Shown here one piece after another: positions 35,658-42,458 of a DNA stretch of 64,000 nucleotides (its first letter is position 1; the number at the start of each line of letters is the position of its first letter). The notes below the pieces were generated by a model. It was not told the DNA's origin, did not search any database, and saw nothing but the letters and a program-made list of their open reading frames with translations. The stretch covers positions 310,001-374,000 of the forward strand of contig NZ_JASIRT010000001.1 in assembly GCF_030063475.1 (NCBI RefSeq). Reading direction: 5' to 3'. This stretch comes from Roseomonas sp. E05. Its GTDB lineage: Bacteria; Pseudomonadota; Alphaproteobacteria; Acetobacterales; Acetobacteraceae. The position numbers and the translations under genes are program-made.

Positions 35658-37184
35658 ATGTCGAGGTTCAGGACCTGCCTGGGAGCCTTGCTGATGTGCG
35701 GACTTGCCCTTCCTGCCATGACCCCTTCCGCCCTGGCCCAGACCGCGCCGCGGCGGGACGAGTTCTTCTGGCTGGGCGAGATCAACAAGGCCAGCGCGGT
35801 GATCAACACCGGGGAGGGCCTGCTCGATCCCGCCTCGACTCTGCGGATCGCCGCCGGGCTGGAGAAGGTGCTGGAGGCGGGCGAGCGGCCGGGCGGCAAG
35901 CGCCCCACCCTCGTCATCACCTTCGAGCCGCTGCTGATCGAGGCCGCCGGCGTCGAGGCGACCCTGCTGCATGCCGGCCGCTCCAGCCAGGACATGCTCG
36001 CCACCGTCCGCGCCGCCATGCTGCGCGACGCGCTGCTGCAGCTCGCTGGCCAGCTCCACAAGGCCACCGGCACCATGCTGCGCCTGGCCGAGGCGCATGC
36101 CGGTACCATCGTGCCGAACTACACCAACGGCGTCGCCGCCCAGCCCAACAGCTACGGCCACTATCTCCTCGGCCATATCGCCGGGCTGAAGCGCGATGCC
36201 GAGCGGCTGCGGCAGGCCTATGCGCGGCTCGACCTCTCGCCCATGGGCACCACCGTGCTCAACGGCACGAGCTGGCCGCTGAACCGCGACCGCATGGCGC
36301 AATACCTCGGCTTCCCCGGCACGGTGGACAACGCCTATGACGCGGCGCAGATCCTCGCCACCGAGATGCCGGTCGAGATCGGCGCGGTGGTGAACAGCAT
36401 GGCCCTGCATGTCGGCGCCTTCGTCGAGGACGTCATGACGCAATACGCCCAGCCCCGCCCCTGGATCCTGCTGCGGGAGGGCGGCGGCAACACCTACGTC
36501 TCCAGCGCCATGCCGCAGAAGCGCAACCCCGGCCTGCTGAACGACACCCGCGCCGAGGCCTCGCGCGTCATCACCGCCGGCGTCGGCCGCGTCATCCAGG
36601 CGCACAACATCCCGCCCGGCATGAGCGACGCCAAGAGCGCGCGGGACAACACCGCCGTTGTCGCCGGCGCCGTCCGCATGCTGGCCGCCTTCGACCGCGT
36701 GCTGAACGCGCTGGTGATCAGCCCCGAGCGCGCGCTGGAGGAGCTGAACAGCGACTGGACCGCCTCGCAGGAAGTGGCCGACAGGCTGATGCGCGAGTAC
36801 CGACTGCCCTTCCGCGTCGGCCACCACTTCGCCTCGGAGGTGGTGAGCTACGCCAAGACCAATGACATCCGCCCGAGCGACTTCCCCTATGCCGAGGCGC
36901 AGCGCATCTACGCCGAGACGGTGCGGCACGAGATGCAGGTGGAGAACGCCACCCTGCCGATGAGCGAGGCCGAGTTCCGCGCCACCCTCGACCCGGTCGC
37001 CATCGTGCGCAACCGCGCGACGCGCGGCGGTCCGCAGCCGGCCGAGATGGCGCGCATGATCGGCGCGGCGAAGGACGACCTCGCAGCGCAGGACGGCTGG
37101 ATCAGGGAACGCCGCCAGCGCATCGACGGCGCGCTCGCCGCCCTCGACGGGGACTTCCGCAAGCTGCTGACGCAGGCGAAGTAA
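35658..37184 (+). CDS. Exported argininosuccinate-lyase-like protein of the fumarase/aspartase superfamily
   Basis: 508 residues with a Sec-type signal peptide (hydrophobic residues about 8-20, cleavage near ALAQ at 25-28) and a perfect AAAGGAGG site before ATG 35658. The rest aligns by motif with argininosuccinate lyase: AGRSSQDMLAT (like GRSRNDQ) and SSAMPQKRNP (282-291). The usual THxxxAQP segment reads YTNGVAAQP, so the catalytic His is Asn157, and the Glu a few residues after MPQK is Asn295. An ordinary cytoplasmic arginine-synthesis role is thus unlikely; it may be a periplasmic lyase with altered chemistry or a binding protein. Confidence 0.82.
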   Translation: MSRFRTCLGALLMCGLALPAMTPSALAQTAPRRDEFFWLGEINKASAVINTGEGLLDPASTLRIAAGLEKVLEAGERPGGKRPTLVITFEPLLIEAAGVEATLLHAGRSSQDMLATVRAAMLRDALLQLAGQLHKATGTMLRLAEAHAGTIVPNYTNGVAAQPNSYGHYLLGHIAGLKRDAERLRQAYARLDLSPMGTTVLNGTSWPLNRDRMAQYLGFPGTVDNAYDAAQILATEMPVEIGAVVNSMALHVGAFVEDVMTQYAQPRPWILLREGGGNTYVSSAMPQKRNPGLLNDTRAEASRVITAGVGRVIQAHNIPPGMSDAKSARDNTAVVAGAVRMLAAFDRVLNALVISPERALEELNSDWTASQEVADRLMREYRLPFRVGHHFASEVVSYAKTNDIRPSDFPYAEAQRIYAETVRHEMQVENATLPMSEAEFRATLDPVAIVRNRATRGGPQPAEMARMIGAAKDDLAAQDGWIRERRQRIDGALAALDGDFRKLLTQAK

Positions 37185-37197
37185 CGATCAGCCGGGG

Positions 37198-37254
37198 CCA
37201 GGGGCGCTGCTCCTGGAACCCCGCCAGGGTGACAGTGTCACCCCGGACCCCGCC
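37198..37254. repeat. 57-bp intergenic repeat, family 2, copy 2
   Basis: Reverse-oriented relative of 22165-22221, with core GGGTGACAGTGTCACCCC. It sits between the convergent lyase-like and antiporter genes and can fold into two successive hairpins, so a terminator role is plausible. Confidence 0.85.
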
Positions 37255-37269
37255 ACCGGTGGGGCAGGC

Positions 37270-39042
37270 TCACCCCCGCTGCTTCTCGCGCCGCGGCGGC
37301 GTCAGCGGCTCCGGTCGCACGGTGTAATGGTCGGAGTCCACGAAGAAGCCGCCGAGCTGCTGCGCCTTCAGCCGCTCGCGGTCGCGCTCGCGCACATCCT
37401 GCTCCACCGCCTCCGCCGTGTCGCGCGGCACGCCAAGCCCGACCAGCGCCTCCCGCCCCAGGGCGAGGGCCGATTCCAGCGTCTCCCGCACCTGTCCGCC
37501 CACGCCGCGCGCCAGCAGTTCCAGCGCGTGCCGGCGGTCCCAGGCGCGGACGAAGCAGGGCGTGTCCGGGAAGGCCTCCTGCACCACGCCGACGATGCGG
37601 TTGGTGATCTCCGGCCGGTCGGTGCAGACCAGGATCATCCGCACCCGCCCGGCCCCGGCGGCGCGCAGCACGTCGAGCCGCGTGCCGTCGCCATAATGTA
37701 CCCGCGCGCCGAAGCGGCCGGCCTCCTCGATGCGGTCCACGTCGGAATCGAGCAGCGTCAGCCGGACGCCATGGCGCAGCAGCACCTGTGCCACAAGCTG
37801 CCCGAAGCGGCCGAAGCCGATCAGCAGTACATTACCGATGGCGTCAGAAAAATTCTCCTCGGGGATCGGCTGACCACAGCTCCGCAGGAAGGCGGGGCCG
37901 AAGCGCACCAGCGGCGGCGTCACCGCCATGGAGAGCGTCACCAGCGCCACCAGCAGGCTCGCCTGCTCCGGCCGCATCACCCCGGCCGCCGCGGCGGCGG
38001 AATAGAGCACGAAGCCGAACTCCCCGGCCTGGGCCAGCAGCAGCGCGGTGCGCAGCGCGGTGCCGCGGGAATGGCCGAAGGCGCGCGCCAGCCAATGCGT
38101 CGCCAGCACCTTCACCGCCACCAGCCCCACCACACCGGCCAGCAGCACCGGCCACTGCGCCGCCACCACGCCGAGATCCACGCTCATCCCGACGGAGAGG
38201 AAGAACAGCCCGAGCAGCAGCCCGCGGAAGGGCTCGATATCCGCCTCCAGCTCGTGCCGGTAGTTGGATTCCGCCAGCAGCACCCCGGCCAGGAAGGCGC
38301 CCATGGCCATGGAGAGGCCGACCAGCGCCATCAGCGCCGCCGCGCCCAGCACCACCAGCAGGGCGGCGGCGGTCATGATCTCCCGCGTGCCGGCGCGCCC
38401 GAGCAGGCTGAAGAAGGGGTTCAGCAGGAAGCGCCCCACCAGCACCACCGCCGCCACCGCGCCCAGCGCCAGCGCCGCCGAGGCCCAGGGGGAGCCGTCA
38501 TGCGCCGGCTCCACCGGCGAGAGGAAGGCCACCAGCGCCAGCAGCGGCACGATGGCGAGGTCCTGCAGCAGCAGGATGGCGAAGGCCGTCTGCCCCTGCG
38601 GCGCCTGCAACTCGCCGCGCTCCTCCAGCAGCGGCATGACCAGGGCGGTGGAGGAGAGCGCCAGGCCCAGCCCGGCGACGCTGGCCGCCGGCGCCGCCCA
38701 GCCTGCCGCCAGCATCAGCCCGATCGCCGCCAGCCCGCCGCAGCCCAGCACCTGCGCGGTGCCGAGGCCCAGGATGTCCTTCCGCAAGGCCCAGAGGCGG
38801 CCGAGGTTCAGCTCCAGCCCGATGACGAAGAGCAGCAGCACGACGCCCAGCTCGGCCACCCCCGCCACCCGGCCGGGCGCCGCGAAGAGCCCGAGCGCCG
38901 AAGGCCCGATCGCCACGCCCGCGGCGATGTAGCCGAGCACCGAGCCCAGCCCGAGCCGCTTGGCCAGCGGCACCGCGACCACGGCGGCGGCGAGCAGCAC
39001 CATCGGCTCCAGGAGCGGGGTCAGGTGGTCGGCCTCGGCCAT
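37270..39042 (-). CDS. CPA2-family monovalent cation:proton antiporter with TrkA-N domain (KefB/YbaL-like)
   Basis: 590 residues. The N-terminal two thirds form about 12-13 membrane segments (VLGYIAAGVAIGP, VVLLLFVIGLEL, LGLALSSTALVMPLL, FLSVGMSVDLG are family-typical). A cytosolic RCK/TrkA-N domain follows, with VLLIGFGRFGQLVAQVLL (near residue 406) and DSDVDRIEEAGRFGARVHYGD. The C-terminal tail is basic (PPRREKQRG). It exchanges K+ or Na+ for protons, with nucleotide gating likely. No KefF/KefG partner gene is adjacent. Confidence 0.93.
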   Translation of the reverse strand: MAEADHLTPLLEPMVLLAAAVVAVPLAKRLGLGSVLGYIAAGVAIGPSALGLFAAPGRVAGVAELGVVLLLFVIGLELNLGRLWALRKDILGLGTAQVLGCGGLAAIGLMLAAGWAAPAASVAGLGLALSSTALVMPLLEERGELQAPQGQTAFAILLLQDLAIVPLLALVAFLSPVEPAHDGSPWASAALALGAVAAVVLVGRFLLNPFFSLLGRAGTREIMTAAALLVVLGAAALMALVGLSMAMGAFLAGVLLAESNYRHELEADIEPFRGLLLGLFFLSVGMSVDLGVVAAQWPVLLAGVVGLVAVKVLATHWLARAFGHSRGTALRTALLLAQAGEFGFVLYSAAAAAGVMRPEQASLLVALVTLSMAVTPPLVRFGPAFLRSCGQPIPEENFSDAIGNVLLIGFGRFGQLVAQVLLRHGVRLTLLDSDVDRIEEAGRFGARVHYGDGTRLDVLRAAGAGRVRMILVCTDRPEITNRIVGVVQEAFPDTPCFVRAWDRRHALELLARGVGGQVRETLESALALGREALVGLGVPRDTAEAVEQDVRERDRERLKAQQLGGFFVDSDHYTVRPEPLTPPRREKQRG

Positions 39043-39110
39043 CGGGCGCTCCTGCGGGGAGGGATTATCGGCGGATTAGGTCATTGCGGCGGATGCGGCG
39101 CAATGCAGCA

Positions 39111-39235
39111 GGTCGGGGGAATGAATTCCCCCGAACCCCCTTCTTTTTCTTGTCGGTTTTGCGATGCGCGTGCCGTTGGCGCGGGAGACTCGAAGAAGAA
39201 AGATGGGGGTCTGGGGGAATTTCTTCCCCCAGGCT
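39111..39235. repeat. Inverted-repeat intergenic element, family 1, copy C
   Basis: About 125 bp between the antiporter and M20 genes, both on the minus strand. The arms GGTCGGGGGAATGAATTCCC and, in inverse, CTGGGGGAATTTCTTCCCCC match copies A, B and D. It abuts a nine-T run that leads into the M20 stop codon. Confidence 0.85.
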
Positions 39236-39240
39236 TTTTT

Positions 39241-40377
39241 TTAGTCCCCCAGGGTCTCCAGCAGCTCGCAGAGAGTCGCGCAGCGCGGCGCCAGCTCGTG
39301 CCAGAGGATGTGCTCGAACTCCGCATGCGCCCCCGCGCCGGAGCAGCCGAGCCCATCCAGCGTCGGCACGCCGAGCGCGGCGGTGAAGTTGCCGTCCGAA
39401 CCGCCGCCGCGGTGCTGCTTCGGCAGGTCGTAGCCGAGGCGGGCGGCGATCTCCCGCGCCCGCGCGTAGAGCGCCAGGCCGGCCGGGCTTTCCTCCATCG
39501 GCGGGCGGTTCATGCCGCCGGTGATGGTGACATGGGTGCCCTCCGGCTGCGGCCCGGCCATGGCCTGCACCGCCGCCTCGATGCGCGCCCCGTCGGTGGC
39601 AGTGGCGACGCGGAAATCCACCTCGCAGCCCGCCTCGTTGGGGATCACGTTGGGCCGGGTGCCACCCCAGATGGGCGCGCAGTTGGTGGTGGTGCCGCCG
39701 GGCAGGTCCACCAGGGCGTGGATCTGGGTGATCAGCCGCGCCAGGGTGACGATGGCGCTGGCGCCCTCCTCCCAGTTGCCGCCGGCATGGGCGCTCGTGC
39801 CCTGCACCTTCACCACGAAGCGGCCGACGCCCTTGCGCGCGGTCACGCAGGCCTTGCCGGGATTGCCCGCCGGCTCGGGGATCAGCACGGCGCAGGCACG
39901 CTGCGCCTCGCGCTCGATCAGGGCGCGGCTGGTCGGGCTGCCCACCTCCTCGTCCGAGGTCAGCAGCAGGGTGATGGGGCTGCGGGTCTTCACCTGCTGC
40001 CGCAGGATCTCGCGCACGGAATGGAAGGCGAAGAAGCTGCCTGCCTTCATGTCGTAGATGCCAGGGCCATGCGCCTTCTCGCCCTCGACGCGGAAAGGCA
40101 CCGGGCCGGCCAGCGTGCCATGGCCCCAGACCGTGTCGAGATGCCCGGCCACCAGCACCGGCCGCCCCTCGCCGGGCGTGCGCGCCACCAGCTGGCCGCC
40201 GAAGCCCTCCACGCCGGGGACGCGCTCGATGGTGGCACCGACGGCGCGCAGCTCGGCCTCGGCCTTGTCCATCAGCCCGTCGATGGCGGCGGCGTCGGTG
40301 GTGGGCGTCTCGTGCTCCACCCAGCCGCGCAGCTCCTCCAGCAGGCGCTCGCTGGTGCCGAGTTCGGTGACGGGCAT
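39241..40377 (-). CDS. M20 family metallopeptidase, carboxypeptidase G2/glutamate-carboxypeptidase type
   Basis: 378-residue zinc exopeptidase. VAGHLDTVWGHG, GPGIYDMKAGSFFAF, LLTSDEEVGSPTSR and IPEPAGNPGKACVTARKGVG give the two-zinc site and catalytic Glu; GGGSDGNFTAALGVPTLDGLG and AHAEFEHI close the pattern typical of CPG2. It removes C-terminal Glu-like residues from peptides or folates. No signal peptide is evident, so it is cytoplasmic. It differs clearly from the other M20 enzyme in this window. Confidence 0.93.
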   Translation of the reverse strand: MPVTELGTSERLLEELRGWVEHETPTTDAAAIDGLMDKAEAELRAVGATIERVPGVEGFGGQLVARTPGEGRPVLVAGHLDTVWGHGTLAGPVPFRVEGEKAHGPGIYDMKAGSFFAFHSVREILRQQVKTRSPITLLLTSDEEVGSPTSRALIEREAQRACAVLIPEPAGNPGKACVTARKGVGRFVVKVQGTSAHAGGNWEEGASAIVTLARLITQIHALVDLPGGTTTNCAPIWGGTRPNVIPNEAGCEVDFRVATATDGARIEAAVQAMAGPQPEGTHVTITGGMNRPPMEESPAGLALYARAREIAARLGYDLPKQHRGGGSDGNFTAALGVPTLDGLGCSGAGAHAEFEHILWHELAPRCATLCELLETLGD

Positions 40378-40623
40378 GGGGCCTCCTCTCCTTGCAATGA
40401 AGCCGGGGGTTGTCGCGCCACCGGTTCGGCTTGTCCATCCGGCCGCCGGGCGTTAAGCCCTGAAGCAGCGGCGCCTTGTGCTGCCAGGGCGGAGCGGGCG
40501 GAGGGGAAGCGCGCACCATGCCGGCCGGCGCGCCCGCTCCCAGCCCTCGGCCCACCTGCCCGCGGCCAGGCCCGCGCGGTTCCGGCCTTCCGGCCGCCGC
40601 GAAACCACCAGGAACTGATCTGC

Positions 40624-41205
40624 ATGAAGCGTATCTGTGTGTTCTGCGGTTCCAATCCCGGCCTCAACCCGGCCTATGCCGCCGCCGCGCGCGAGCTGGG
40701 CCGCGTCATTGCCGCGCGGGGCCTCGGCCTCGTCTATGGTGGCGGGCATGTCGGGCTGATGGGTATCGTCGCCGATGCCGCGATGCGCGCCGGTGCCGAG
40801 GTGACCGGCATCATCCCCGAGACGCTGATGCAGCGCGAGCTGGGCCATGGCGCCATCACCGAGCTGCGGGTCGTCGCAACCATGCATGAGCGCAAGGCCA
40901 TGATGGCCGACATGGCCGACGGCTTCATCGTGCTGCCCGGCGGCATCGGCACGCTGGAGGAGGCCGTGGAGGCCTTCACCTGGACCCAGCTCGGCATCCA
41001 CGACAAGGGGCTCGTCTTCCTCAACACCGCGCAGTACTGGGAGCGCCTCGGCGCGGTTTTCGACCACATGGTGGCCGAGGGCTTCCTGCACGAGAAGCAC
41101 CGCGCCATGGTGACGCTGGCCGCGACGCCGGCGGAGGCGCTGGACGCGCTGGCGAGCTTCGCGCCCGTCGCCGTCGAGAAGTGGGCGCAGCGGGAAGAAC
41201 GCTGA
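40624..41205 (+). CDS. LOG-family protein (cytokinin riboside monophosphate phosphoribohydrolase-like, TIGR00730)
   Basis: 193-residue Rossmann protein. MKRICVFCGSNPGLNPAY opens it, VYGGGHVGLMGIVADAA follows, and the nucleotide-binding PGGIGTLEEAVEAFTWTQLG (residues about 103-122) is the family signature. Bacterial LOG proteins hydrolyse AMP or nucleotide monophosphates to base and ribose-5-phosphate. It precedes ribF by 16 bp and may be cotranscribed with it. Confidence 0.94.
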   Translation: MKRICVFCGSNPGLNPAYAAAARELGRVIAARGLGLVYGGGHVGLMGIVADAAMRAGAEVTGIIPETLMQRELGHGAITELRVVATMHERKAMMADMADGFIVLPGGIGTLEEAVEAFTWTQLGIHDKGLVFLNTAQYWERLGAVFDHMVAEGFLHEKHRAMVTLAATPAEALDALASFAPVAVEKWAQREER

Positions 41206-41221
41206 GCGGAGGCGCGCGGCG

Positions 41222-42127
41222 ATGATCACCATCCCGCCCGAGGCGCAGGGGGCCACCGTCGCGCTGGGCAATTTCGACGGCGTGCATCTCGGCCACCACG
41301 CCGTGCTGCGCGCCGCCCACGCCGCCCGCCCCGAGCTGGCGCGGGTGGCGCTGACCTTCGAGCCGCATCCGCGCGAGCATTTCCGCCCGGACGACCCGCC
41401 CTTCCGCCTGACGCTGGCCGCCGCCAAGGCGCGGGCACTGCGCGCGGCGGGGGCGCAGCACGTCGTCGCCCTGCCCTTCGACGCCGCCCTGGCCGCCATG
41501 TCGGCGGAGGATTTCGTCACCGGGGTGCTGCACGGTGCGCTGCGGGCGAAGCATCTGGCCTGCGGCGCCGACTTCGCCTTCGGCCACCGGCGCGGCGGCG
41601 ATGTGGCCTTCCTGGCCGAGCGCGCCGAGCGGCTCGGCATCGGGTTGAGCGTGGTGCCGCCAGTGGCGGACGAGGCGGGGCCGATCTCCTCCACCCGCAT
41701 CCGCCGGCTGCTGCAGGACGGCTACCCCGAGCGCGCCGCCCGTGCGCTGGGCCGCCCCTGGGCCATCCGGGGCCCCGTCAGCCATGGCGACAAGCGCGGG
41801 CGGACCATCGGCTTTCCCACCGCCAACATCCCGCTCGGGCGGCACCTGGAGCCGGCGCGCGGGGTCTATGCCATCCAGGCTCTCCTGCCGGATGGGCGGA
41901 CCGTGCCAGGCGTCGCCAATATCGGCCTGCGCCCCACCGTGGCCGGCACCGAGAGCCGGGTCGAGGCGCATCTCTTCGACCTCGACGAGGATCTCTACGG
42001 GCAGGAGATCGGCGTCGCGCTGCTGCATTTCCTGCGGCCGGAGCGGAAATTCGCCGGGCTGGAGGCGCTGAAGGCGCAGATCGCCGCCGATGCCGCCGCG
42101 GCGCGGAGCCTGCTCGGCGCCGGCTGA
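41222..42127 (+). CDS. ribF: Bifunctional riboflavin kinase/FAD synthetase
   Basis: 301-residue enzyme making FMN and then FAD from riboflavin. The N-terminal adenylyltransferase has GNFDGVHLGHHAVL (residues 17-30) and ISSTRIRRLL; the C-terminal kinase has HGDKRGRTIGFPTANI and VANIGLRPT. Length and domain order match RibF. It starts 16 bp after the LOG gene. A gap of about 330 bp separates it from ileS. Confidence 0.97.
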   Translation: MITIPPEAQGATVALGNFDGVHLGHHAVLRAAHAARPELARVALTFEPHPREHFRPDDPPFRLTLAAAKARALRAAGAQHVVALPFDAALAAMSAEDFVTGVLHGALRAKHLACGADFAFGHRRGGDVAFLAERAERLGIGLSVVPPVADEAGPISSTRIRRLLQDGYPERAARALGRPWAIRGPVSHGDKRGRTIGFPTANIPLGRHLEPARGVYAIQALLPDGRTVPGVANIGLRPTVAGTESRVEAHLFDLDEDLYGQEIGVALLHFLRPERKFAGLEALKAQIAADAAAARSLLGAG

Positions 42128-42458
42128 GGCCGCCGGCCCGGCCCCGTCCCTGGAAGCGCTCGCCCCGGGGTGGCGGCCTCCGCCGGAGAGGGCGCCCGTC
42201 GGCAGGACCAGGCGGCGCCGCGGCGGATCACCCGCGCCGGCACCCCGGCGCCCAGGCCTCCCGGCGATGCTCCCGGCCGCCCGCCATGCCGCAACGCGCG
42301 CTTGACCCCCGCCCCGCCCGGCCGCAAAAGCCCGCTTATGTTCCGGATGCTTCTCCGCGCAGGGGCGCGAATTAGCCGCCCGGTCCTCTGAGCCAGAGGG
42401 CCGGGACCCTTACGTCGCGCACCTTCCCTTCCCTGCCTGAAGCCCGCCCCATGGCGGC
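42128..42458. other. Non-coding region upstream of ileS
   Basis: GC-rich spacer with no credible ORF in any frame. The only marked structure is the hairpin at 42379-42405. No tRNA or known riboswitch pattern was recognised. Confidence 0.5.
42379..42405 (+). promoter_or_regulatory. Stem-loop in the ileS leader
   Basis: CCCGGTCCTCTG and CAGAGGGCCGGG pair over 12 bp (one G-U pair) around the loop AGC, about 54 bp before the ileS start. No T-run follows. It could be an attenuator, a terminator of upstream transcription or a leader structure controlling ileS-lspA expression. Confidence 0.45.

Noticed and set aside
37327-40623. Very long plus-strand open frame leading into the LOG gene
   Set aside because: The upstream part is antisense to the antiporter and M20 genes and has His/Gln/Arg-rich low-quality sequence; only 40624-41205 is a real gene.
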